Shown here piece by piece: positions 53,882 through 61,833 of a stretch of DNA of 64,000 bases; the first letter of the stretch is position 1, and each line of letters starts with the position of its first letter. The position numbers were made by a program, and so were the translations under genes. The notes below the pieces were generated by a model. That model had not been told where the DNA came from. It ran no database searches and saw only the letters and a program-made list of their open reading frames with translations. The DNA comes from Bacteroidota bacterium. Lineage in GTDB: Bacteria; Bacteroidota; Bacteroidia; Bacteroidales; Lentimicrobiaceae. The stretch spans positions 1-64,000 of the forward strand of contig JAEYSM010000026.1 of NCBI GenBank assembly GCA_023434665.1. Direction: 5' to 3'.

Positions 53882-54076
53882 TTATTGGTCAGCTGCCTGT
53901 TGTAATTGCTGAACGTAAATTGCGTGAAGCTTTTCCTCACGTTTCTTAACTGAAGGCTTTGTAAATTTCTGTCTTTCACGCAGTTCTTTTACAACTCCGG
54001 TTTTTTCAAATTTTCTCTTCAGTTTCTTTAAGGCTCTGTCTATGTTTTCGCCTTCTTTAACGGGTACGATGATCAT
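53882..54076 (-). CDS. rpsU: Ribosomal protein bS21
   Basis: A 64-residue 30S protein, basic, with the conserved start IIVPVKEGENIDRALKKLKRK and the middle REREKFTKPSVKK-like stretch (RERQKFTKPSVKKRE). In Bacteroidota bS21 takes part in hiding the anti-Shine-Dalgarno sequence, and rpsU is reported to be controlled by its own Shine-Dalgarno. Here the leader carries AGAAAG directly followed by AGAGAG, 8 bases before the ATG, an unusually good match for this phylum. A -7 element lies at 54138. Confidence 0.95.
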   Translation of the reverse strand: MIIVPVKEGENIDRALKKLKRKFEKTGVVKELRERQKFTKPSVKKREEKLHAIYVQQLQQAADQ

Positions 54077-54137
54077 GTTAAATACTCTCTCTTTCTTTTA
54101 ATGTTGTTAATTGAATTCAATTTTCTTTAAAAGGTTG

Positions 54138-54145
54138 CAAAGATA
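54138..54145 (-). promoter_or_regulatory. Candidate -7 element (TATCTTTG) for rpsU
   Basis: The minus strand reads TATCTTTG, an exact TANNTTTG match, giving a leader of about 55 bases that contains the AGAAAGAGAGAG stretch before the start codon. Confidence 0.5.
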
Positions 54146-54235
54146 CAAAAAAAACATTCAATTCGACTTACTGTTTCATAATTTCAAAAAAAACAGCATA
54201 CTACATCTATAAATGTCATTAATGGCTATCGAATC

Positions 54236-56443
54236 TTACAAATTGTCTTTAAAGAAATTAACTATCTTGGTAAAAAGATGAATCCTGGTATTACCACCAT
54301 ATATTGAATGATTGCGGTTTGTGTATACCATCAGATCAAAATCTTTGCCGGCCTGAACTAATCGCTCAGACAATTCCATTGTGTTTTGTACATGTACATT
54401 ATCATCAGCCGTTCCATGAATCAACATCAAATTGCCTTCTAGCTGGTCAGCAAAAAACAAAGGCGAGTTGTTGTCATACCCATCAGGATTCTCTTCAGGT
54501 GTACGCATATACCGTTCAGTGTATATATTATCATAGTATCTCCAATTTGTAACAGGTGCCACTGCAACACCGGCTTTAAAGACACTGCCCCCTTTCAGCA
54601 TACAGGATGATGAGATAAATCCCCCGTAACTCCATCCCCAGATCCCTATTCTATCTTTATCGACCCATGATAATGTACTCAGGTACTTAGCCCCTGAAAT
54701 CTGGTCTAATGTTTCGTATTTACCTAATTGCAGATAGGTCATTTTTCTAAAAGTTTCTCCTCTTGACCCGGTTCCACGAGGATCTATTGAGACAATTGCA
54801 AAACCTTCCTGCGCCATATAATCATCAATTCCAAATGACCATGAGTCAAGTACTTCTTGAGAATTGGGACCACTGTACTGATTAAATATCACTGGATATT
54901 TCCTGGTACTATCAAAATTGGGAGGATAAATAACCGATGCATGAAGCATATCTCCATCTTCATTAGGAATAGTAATGAAATTCCTGAAGTTAAAATTATA
55001 TTCTCTAAGGATTTCCTTTAATTCCTGATTATCTTCAAGAATTCTGATTATCCTGCCCGATGATTCGTTAATTGAATATACTGGAGGTGTTTCGGCATTT
55101 GAAAAGTTATTTATAAAATATCTGAACGATTTGCTAAATGTAGCTGAGTTAGTACCAGCCCTTTCAGTTATCAGCTTTACTCCTTTACCATTGCTTTTCA
55201 CAGAATACACTTCTCGCTGTAAAGGACTTATTGCTGCTGCCTGATAGTAATGAAGTTTGCTTTTAGCATCGTATCCATAATAATCCTTTACATCAAATTC
55301 ACCCGAAGTTAATTGTGTCACTTCTCCAGTCAGATAATTATGCTGATATAAATGAGTCCAACCATTTCTTTCACTGGTTATAACGAAAGTGGTCGTACCA
55401 GGAATAAAATGTATGTTATCAAAGTTTCCTTCATCTATATAATACTTGTTCTCTTCTGTATACACCACACTACTTTGACCCGTATTAACATCTGTTCCAA
55501 GAATTTCCAGCTTATTTTGTAATCGGTTCAATCTCAAAATAATCAGCATTGCAGGATCATACCCGAAAAAAATTCTGGGAATGTATTGATCGCTTTCTGC
55601 CCCAATATCTACAGGTAAAGTTTTGGCAGTTTCTATGTTGTATAAATTTACAGTAACCAAAGAATTATTTTCACCAGCCTTAGGGTATTTAAATTGAACA
55701 TTAGAAGGATAAAGTGCATTTTGTTCTAATGCGGGCCTATCACCCATAAACATAGTCATGTTAAACATCTTTACCTTGGATTCATCGAAACGCATAAAAG
55801 CAATGTTTTTACTATCAGGTGACCATACAAAAGCCTTATTAAACTGAAATTCTTCTTCATATACCCAATCAGGTGCTCCATTTATTATTTCGTTTGGCTT
55901 ACCATCTACCGTCACCTGGACCTCGGTATTTTTTACTAAGTCTCTATAAAACAGATTATTTTCTCGTACAAAAGCAACTTTAGAACCATCAGGTGAAAAA
56001 GTAGCTAGTTGTTGTTTACCATTTTCAGATAATAACGTAAATGTCTTATTCTCAATATCATATATATAATAATCTGCCTTAAATGATCGTCTGTAAATCG
56101 GTTCATAATCGGCTTGAATAAGAATTGCTGATTCATCTTCTGAGAATTCATAATCAACTATATACTTAAGAGCTTCAATTCCAGCATCTTTTACGTCAAC
56201 TATCGTAGCAATACTGTCACCTGTCAAATAGGAATTAAGAATTATATATGTATTATCATTAGAAAGTGTGCTATAGCTAGAGCCATCATTCATCGATCTG
56301 ATTTCGTATATTCCTGCAGTCCTGAATGTCCCTTTTCGCATTAAGTCATTGAGGGTAAATGTCTTACTTCCATCCTGAGCCTTAACTGATAAATTAATAA
56401 GCATCAGGAAGGTAAGAGTTGCAATAGTAGATAGTCTTTTCAT
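54236..56443 (-). CDS. S9 family peptidase, dipeptidyl peptidase IV-like
   Basis: A 735-residue exported serine peptidase. Signal peptide about 1-22 (INLSVKAQ). A beta-propeller domain (about 45-490) contains VYEEEF, the Glu pair that holds the substrate N-terminus in DPP IV. The alpha/beta hydrolase domain has the nucleophile in GWSYGG (Ser605), the Asp near 680-681 (GTADDNVH) and His712 (NRNHSIYGG). DPP IV removes X-Pro or X-Ala dipeptides in the periplasm; oligopeptide users such as Porphyromonas rely on it. It has its own -7 element and no operon partner. Confidence 0.9.
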   Translation of the reverse strand: MKRLSTIATLTFLMLINLSVKAQDGSKTFTLNDLMRKGTFRTAGIYEIRSMNDGSSYSTLSNDNTYIILNSYLTGDSIATIVDVKDAGIEALKYIVDYEFSEDESAILIQADYEPIYRRSFKADYYIYDIENKTFTLLSENGKQQLATFSPDGSKVAFVRENNLFYRDLVKNTEVQVTVDGKPNEIINGAPDWVYEEEFQFNKAFVWSPDSKNIAFMRFDESKVKMFNMTMFMGDRPALEQNALYPSNVQFKYPKAGENNSLVTVNLYNIETAKTLPVDIGAESDQYIPRIFFGYDPAMLIILRLNRLQNKLEILGTDVNTGQSSVVYTEENKYYIDEGNFDNIHFIPGTTTFVITSERNGWTHLYQHNYLTGEVTQLTSGEFDVKDYYGYDAKSKLHYYQAAAISPLQREVYSVKSNGKGVKLITERAGTNSATFSKSFRYFINNFSNAETPPVYSINESSGRIIRILEDNQELKEILREYNFNFRNFITIPNEDGDMLHASVIYPPNFDSTRKYPVIFNQYSGPNSQEVLDSWSFGIDDYMAQEGFAIVSIDPRGTGSRGETFRKMTYLQLGKYETLDQISGAKYLSTLSWVDKDRIGIWGWSYGGFISSSCMLKGGSVFKAGVAVAPVTNWRYYDNIYTERYMRTPEENPDGYDNNSPLFFADQLEGNLMLIHGTADDNVHVQNTMELSERLVQAGKDFDLMVYTNRNHSIYGGNTRIHLFTKIVNFFKDNL

Positions 56444-56469
56444 TGTTTTTTAATGGTTTACTGTTCTGG

Positions 56470-56500
56470 CAAAAATATTAAATTCCTCCATTAACCTAAA
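56470..56500 (-). promoter_or_regulatory. Probable promoter of DPP IV-like gene
   Basis: TATTTTTG on the minus strand (56477-56470) matches the -7 consensus; TTTA at 56500-56497, 19 bases away, is a near-match -33 element. The rest of the 277-base gap up to tRNA-Val is AT-rich and shows no further gene. Confidence 0.5.
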
Positions 56501-56698
56501 GTAGACTTGAGATAATAATAAGAAAGTTAGAAGGAAAATATATCAGGTTTTCATGATAATTACTATCCGTTTCATCTCTTTGATTTTTTTGTTGTTTAAA
56601 ATGTAATTATGATTTCCGGGATGAGACTACCTGTGTTTCAAAAAGATGAAATTTTATAATAAATGTAATTTAAATTCATTACTCTGTGAAAAATATTT

Positions 56699-56706
56699 TA
56701 CCTTTG
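56699..56706 (+). promoter_or_regulatory. Candidate -7 element (TACCTTTG) for tRNA-Val
   Basis: TACCTTTG matches TANNTTTG and ends 14 bases before the mature tRNA 5' end, giving a short 5' trailer. No clear -33 TTTG. Confidence 0.5.
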
Positions 56707-56720
56707 CCCGGATTGAAGAA

Positions 56721-56795
56721 GGGATGTTAGCTCAGTTGGTTCAGAGCATCGCCTTGACAGGGCGGGGGTCACTGGTTCGAGTCCAGTACATCCCA
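56721..56795 (+). tRNA. trnV: tRNA-Val (anticodon GAC)
   Basis: A 75-nt cloverleaf: acceptor stem GGGATGT/ACATCCC, D arm TAGCTCAGTTGG, anticodon loop TTGACAG closed by TCGCC/GGCGG (one T-G pair), T arm GTTCGAG. CCA is not encoded (next bases CTA). It stands alone, antisense to the flanking genes. Confidence 0.95.
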
Positions 56796-56964
56796 CTAAA
56801 TTCACTCAAAGTCTTTCCTGGTCATCATTACCACAACCACCTATTAATAACTGAACCTAAGTTTCTCATTAAATTGGAGAACTTTTCAATTATCAGGTGA
56901 ATTCAAAGTAATTTATTAATTCCCTCCATCTGAAAAAAGGCAATATGAGCTTGGGCAGAGTTTA

Positions 56965-58989
56965 CTAAAATTTGTAAGGATTTGGAACCGACTGCACGGA
57001 ACCATCACTAAGATGAACTACCAGGTTACTTTTATTAAGTTCTCTCTTTATTATTTCTTTATCAGTTCTTCCTTTCACAATTTTCAAACTTAATTTAAAG
57101 CCTGTCTCTTCTGGTATTATTTCAAAGCCCACAATACTTCTGTTTAAACTTATGTGGCTAAGCAAGTACCAGGGCATTTCAACTAATTCCGGATCTGCAG
57201 CTTGAGGAAAGTCGAAAATCACAGTATCTATTTCACCCGATTGATATGTCTCGAATTCATTAAAGGTCATACTAACTTCCTCATACATAAGAGTCAGGTA
57301 GTCTTTAAGATTCATCGGTTCCAGAACACTCATACTTGCGACTTTGAAATCTGTTTTTTCATCATAAAGCTCTCCTCCTGATTCCCACTGCACTCTTCTG
57401 GCTTCTATCATTTCTTTTATTTCATGAGAACTTACTTTCCGGTTATCGTAGTAGATGATTGCATGCACCGGTTCACCAAAAGTAGTTTGCATGGCCAATA
57501 TTCCGTCATTTTGTGAAAAACGGGTGCTTAAGAGCATAGCATCATTTGGATCAAAGAACTGGTCAATTGCAGCTTCAACAACGTTAACTCTTGTGTAGGA
57601 TTGATCGGGTGAAATAAACAATTTCTTAACAGGTGTGAATATCGCCTTCTTAATATCGCTCGCACCTATAATTGCCTTATCGTAGTAAACTTTGATACTC
57701 TTATCAGATACGAAAGTCTCGACTCCCAACACACCATTAAGTTCTCTCATATGGTTCGCAAATGACATGGAACTCCCAAAACACTTAATGCTGGCAAGGC
57801 CTTCCTGTTCATAAATCCCAGCTTGATTCATCTGCATATCATCACCCCACTTGAGGCTTATAGTGGGAATATCAACTTTGTCAGCAAAACCTAATCCGAT
57901 TATTACCAGTCCAATTACAGCTGCTGCAGGTACCCATAAAAGGCTTCGTTTTCTCTTATTAAATGAATCCCCTTTAATCATAATTTTCGAATCTGATGAT
58001 GAGTCATGTGCAGATATACTTTCACTGTGATGAATTACAGATAAATTTTCCTTTGCAAAAGGACTGAATCTTGTAATCTTCAGGACATTTGTTTCCGGAC
58101 AACTCGCAACACAATCACCACACAAATGGCAATCAATATCCTGAACCTGATTAACTTTTGAAATATCCAATGACATAGGGCAAGCTTTATCACATAGCCT
58201 GCAATTAGTGCAGCTTACTGGATTTCTGGTAATTTTAAAAGCTGAGAAACCTTTAATCCTAACTTTGAAAACTTCGAGTAATAAACCTAAAACTGTTAAA
58301 ACTCCAAGCAACCATAACCAATGCAAAGAAACATTAAAAACAGTTGTTAACAATATGAATATACCTGTCACTCCAATAAAGATGTAACTGTGAGTAAATA
58401 TATTTGAGATTGCTCCAAGCGGGCAAACATATCTGCACCAAAACTGTCTGAAGAAAAATGAACCAGGAATGGCAATAAAAAGTGTCATTATTGCATAGGA
58501 AAGCACTACATCAGAGCTCAAACCTGAGAAAACTGCATAATATGGATCGAAAGTCTTACAGAACAATTCACTACTTGTCACAGAGAAATAGAAAGTGATA
58601 AATAGAAGTGCGTATTTCACAATTCTGAATAATCTATCAGCAATCCCTTTTATTTCAACATTCAATTTAAACTTTCTGCCCATTCGGCCCAACCATTCTG
58701 TAAAACTTCCTATCGGGCAGAGATGACTGCAGAATAATTTACTCATTAAAACAACCCCAGCTAACAATGCGATGCCCATAAAAATTTGGGTAGTCGTCAT
58801 AGAACAGGCTAAGGAATTGTTAACCATAAATGATGAAAATGCCTGTAGTCCACCAAAAGGGCAATAGGCTTCAAAATCAGCAATATAGGATTTGTCAACG
58901 AAAGGCCTTAATACCATATATGCTAATAGCAACCAGACAACTAACTGCAGACCTATCCTATAAGGATTTAATTTTACTTTTTTTGCCAT
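56965..58989 (-). CDS. NapH/FixG-type polyferredoxin membrane protein fused to HMA-like domain
   Basis: A 674-residue membrane protein. Residues 1-250 hold about six helices with the Fer4_5 cysteines CPFGG (Cys43), CSHLCP (87, 91) and CRYVCP (185, 189), as in NapH, NosR and FixG. Two 4Fe-4S ferredoxin motifs follow (Cys260/263/266/270 and 287/290/293/297). After another helix (about 351-370), residues 397-455 resemble a heavy-metal-associated domain (IKCFGSSMSF) with one Cys where CxxC is expected, and the rest to 674 is a less familiar soluble tail. It probably passes electrons across the membrane; its redox partner is not in the window. It has a near-consensus promoter. Confidence 0.8.
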   Translation of the reverse strand: MAKKVKLNPYRIGLQLVVWLLLAYMVLRPFVDKSYIADFEAYCPFGGLQAFSSFMVNNSLACSMTTTQIFMGIALLAGVVLMSKLFCSHLCPIGSFTEWLGRMGRKFKLNVEIKGIADRLFRIVKYALLFITFYFSVTSSELFCKTFDPYYAVFSGLSSDVVLSYAIMTLFIAIPGSFFFRQFWCRYVCPLGAISNIFTHSYIFIGVTGIFILLTTVFNVSLHWLWLLGVLTVLGLLLEVFKVRIKGFSAFKITRNPVSCTNCRLCDKACPMSLDISKVNQVQDIDCHLCGDCVASCPETNVLKITRFSPFAKENLSVIHHSESISAHDSSSDSKIMIKGDSFNKRKRSLLWVPAAAVIGLVIIGLGFADKVDIPTISLKWGDDMQMNQAGIYEQEGLASIKCFGSSMSFANHMRELNGVLGVETFVSDKSIKVYYDKAIIGASDIKKAIFTPVKKLFISPDQSYTRVNVVEAAIDQFFDPNDAMLLSTRFSQNDGILAMQTTFGEPVHAIIYYDNRKVSSHEIKEMIEARRVQWESGGELYDEKTDFKVASMSVLEPMNLKDYLTLMYEEVSMTFNEFETYQSGEIDTVIFDFPQAADPELVEMPWYLLSHISLNRSIVGFEIIPEETGFKLSLKIVKGRTDKEIIKRELNKSNLVVHLSDGSVQSVPNPYKF

Positions 58990-59009
58990 AGATATATAAG
59001 CTTGAACGC

Positions 59010-59041
59010 CAAATGTAAGAACTAATTAAGTAAATGGCAAA
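59010..59041 (-). promoter_or_regulatory. Promoter of the FeS membrane protein gene
   Basis: On the minus strand TTTG (59041-59038), a 20-nt spacer and TACATTTG (59017-59010) fit the Bacteroidota promoter. The leader is about 13-20 bases before ATG 58989. Confidence 0.65.
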
Positions 59042-59080
59042 AGGGAATTTGAAATAGAATCTTTCTTAAAAATAGCTATA

Positions 59081-60568
59081 CTATTTTAGCTTTTTATATG
59101 CCCTGTAATCGGCATAATTCCAACTCAACCAATGCATCTGAGGATATCCTGATACAAATTGCTTCTTTCGAAAATCCAGCTTTTCATTAAAAGCTTTAAG
59201 CGTAAGGAAGGATGACCGGTAAGGAAAGTATTGATTTTGCTTTTCTTCATTCAACTCCAGGATTTCCTTCCCTTCAATTAATATTGGAAGAGCACTCTCA
59301 TCCATCGTTAACATAAAATCTGTATGAAATAACGCTTTTTCACTCCGATTAATATTAAAATGTGAGATGGTTTTATCCCAGTTTATAAGTGAAACACTTA
59401 AAAGGACTATGTAAAAAGCCACACTATTGACCATAATGAGATACCTCAAATTCTTTCTATGCTGCACTTTAAGGTAAACGGTCACTAGTCCAATGATTAC
59501 CAACAAGAGGAATGCATAAACCCCAATCCGTTTAAATGCAAGATTGAAGTAATGCATGTACCAAAAGTTCCTGATTCCAACAGATATCGCAAGCAATAGA
59601 TTTTGAGCTATCCATATCTTAGTCAATAAAACCAAAACACCTCTCTTTTTATAGAAATTTAAGTTACCCCTAAAAATCCATAGAACAAGAATGATTGAAA
59701 CGAATATTGAAAATATTAACAACCAGGTACCTTCATGTACAAATTGTTTCAGCAATCCACCATCCCACTTAAACCCAAACCATATGTTATAGATATCCAG
59801 ATAATTCATCAATCCTACAACCAGATTCAACAAGAACATGATGACTATAGCTAACTTCATCTCATTCTTTAATCCATTAACCTGACCATTATATTGCCTC
59901 CTCTCTCTGATTAAAACATTGTTACCGGTCTCAAATGGAAGGTAAAAAAGATTTGGCATTGAACCAAAATAAAGTAACAAGCCTGCTATAAAGCCTAAAA
60001 TTCCAATAGCGAAAGCCTGAGGTGAGACAGCTTTAAATAAGTCAGCAAAAGAATCGCTTATGAATTTGATTAAACCTGATGTAACTTGATTATAATAAGG
60101 ACTAGCCTCAGAATAGATCAGTATGAAAATTAAAACCAAAAATAAAGGAATTACTATCAGGTAAATATAAAATAAAGATCTTCTGATCCTGAACGATGAA
60201 CTTGTTGAATTCAATTCTACATACTTAGAAGGTGCTGTAATTGTTCCGATGAAACCAGTTATCACACTATTTGGAAGTATTTTAATATCAGGTGACACAC
60301 TCAAGCCTGCCAGCATAAATAAACTTATTGAGGTTACAGCCACTGTGAGATCAGAGCCATGGAATGTGGAAGCCACACCTGAAAGCAGGACACCTATAGA
60401 GACTAATCTAAAAAGAAAATTTTTAAGATTGAGCCTTCCTAATAAATATAAAGTTATGATTATTATTAAGTTAAGTAAGAGGATATTGATTCCAGCTTGC
60501 TGACGATGGAGTAAAAGAGGGAAAACCAAACCCAAACCTAATGGAAAGAAATTCTTAACTTTATTCAT
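59081..60568 (-). CDS. DUF4173 polytopic membrane protein
   Basis: A 495-residue membrane protein with about 11-12 hydrophobic helices and a short soluble C-terminal tail. The tail signature SGYPQMHWLSWNYADYRAY and the central FAIGILGFIAGLLLYFG are typical of DUF4173/DUF4153 proteins. No function is known; no regulator or transport domain is fused. ATG 60568 is preferred over the longer frame, which would overlap the divergent EEP gene region. Transcribed divergently from that gene. Confidence 0.8.
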   Translation of the reverse strand: MNKVKNFFPLGLGLVFPLLLHRQQAGINILLLNLIIIITLYLLGRLNLKNFLFRLVSIGVLLSGVASTFHGSDLTVAVTSISLFMLAGLSVSPDIKILPNSVITGFIGTITAPSKYVELNSTSSSFRIRRSLFYIYLIVIPLFLVLIFILIYSEASPYYNQVTSGLIKFISDSFADLFKAVSPQAFAIGILGFIAGLLLYFGSMPNLFYLPFETGNNVLIRERRQYNGQVNGLKNEMKLAIVIMFLLNLVVGLMNYLDIYNIWFGFKWDGGLLKQFVHEGTWLLIFSIFVSIILVLWIFRGNLNFYKKRGVLVLLTKIWIAQNLLLAISVGIRNFWYMHYFNLAFKRIGVYAFLLLVIIGLVTVYLKVQHRKNLRYLIMVNSVAFYIVLLSVSLINWDKTISHFNINRSEKALFHTDFMLTMDESALPILIEGKEILELNEEKQNQYFPYRSSFLTLKAFNEKLDFRKKQFVSGYPQMHWLSWNYADYRAYKKLK

Positions 60569-60667
60569 AGCCGAATTTTTTATACAAACGCAAGATAAAT
60601 GCATAAATTATTTGGGGAAACTAAATATTTGATAGTCATGATTAAATTAAATCTCCATATTTGCCCT

Positions 60668-61771
60668 ATGAAAAAGAAATGGGTTCATTTTTATATAGGG
60701 TTAACGTTCTTGGCTTTTTTGTGTGGATTCTCATTAGATACTGCAGCTCAAAATCAGAAAGGGCCTTCGGGAAAAGAATATCGTATAATGTTCTATAATA
60801 CAGAGAATCTTTTTGATCCCTTCCATGATACTTTAAAGAATGACCATGAGTTCATTGCTGGAGGCCTTCGTGGATGGACTTGGAGCAAATTTCTTAAGAA
60901 GATTAAAAACATTTCCAAGGTAATTATAGCAGCCGGAGAGTGGGAACCCCCGGAAATTGTAGCATTTAGTGAGGTAGAGAACCGGTTTGTAATAATGCAG
61001 TTGCTCAAACGAACTCCTCTCGAAAGATTCAATTATAAAATCATCCATGAAGAATCGCCAGACGAAAGAGGTATTGACGTAGCAATGATTTTCAGATCTG
61101 ATAAATTTAAATATCTATATCATAAATCAATAGTTGTACAACTATCAGATTCCATCAAAACAAGAAGCATACTATACGTGAAAGGACAGTTTTTAGATCC
61201 TGAAACAGGGCTTTCCAGTGACACTTTGCATCTCTTTATTAACCACTGGCCATCAAGAACCGGAGGCCCGTTACAAACTATGCACCGTCGAATAAAAGCA
61301 GCACAAACACTAAAACTTTATGTCGACTCACTGGTAAAGTTGAGCCCGGATGTCAAAATAGTCCTTACAGGTGACTTTAATGATGAGCCATTCGATGAAA
61401 GTCTTGCAACTCATCTTAAAGCGGAAACTGATATAACAAAGCCCGGAGCTAATTTATATAACCTTATGATCCCTTATCTTGACAAATATGACAGCGGTAC
61501 AAATAAGTATAGAAACCAATGGGGACTGATTGATCAGTTTATTGTTTCCAAAGGTTTCATTCTAAATGATAGAGCTTCATTCATTGCAGATAATAGTGAC
61601 ACCGGTTCCGAACTTACTATAGTATCGGCTCAAATTTTAAGATTCCCCTTTCTCTTAATTGTGGATGAGAAGTATTCAGGATCTGTTCCTTTCAGAACAT
61701 TTAATGGAATGAATTACATAGGGGGCTTTAGTGATCATCTGCCAATACTGCTTACATTGAGGCTAAGATAA
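60668..61771 (+). CDS. Exported endonuclease/exonuclease/phosphatase family protein
   Basis: A 367-residue protein with a signal peptide (about 1-27, ending TAAQ) and an EEP/DNase I-like fold: MFYNTENLF near the start, SEVENR, HWPSRTGG, GDFNDEP and the C-terminal SDHLPILLTL, which together carry the metal-binding and catalytic Asn/Asp/His residues. Exported members degrade nucleic acids or phosphoesters; substrate unknown. ATG 60668 gives a clear signal peptide; two upstream in-frame ATGs (60599, 60638) do not. Confidence 0.88.
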   Translation: MKKKWVHFYIGLTFLAFLCGFSLDTAAQNQKGPSGKEYRIMFYNTENLFDPFHDTLKNDHEFIAGGLRGWTWSKFLKKIKNISKVIIAAGEWEPPEIVAFSEVENRFVIMQLLKRTPLERFNYKIIHEESPDERGIDVAMIFRSDKFKYLYHKSIVVQLSDSIKTRSILYVKGQFLDPETGLSSDTLHLFINHWPSRTGGPLQTMHRRIKAAQTLKLYVDSLVKLSPDVKIVLTGDFNDEPFDESLATHLKAETDITKPGANLYNLMIPYLDKYDSGTNKYRNQWGLIDQFIVSKGFILNDRASFIADNSDTGSELTIVSAQILRFPFLLIVDEKYSGSVPFRTFNGMNYIGGFSDHLPILLTLRLR

Positions 61772-61833
61772 ACAATCGATTAATTATGCTTTGAACTGCT
61801 TTATCCTTTATAGAAATTTCGTACCTGAAATGA

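Noticed and set aside
59069..59087. AAAATAG/CTATTTT hairpin at the end of the DUF4173 gene as a terminator
   Set aside because: It overlaps the stop codon, is purely AT-rich and could easily occur by chance.
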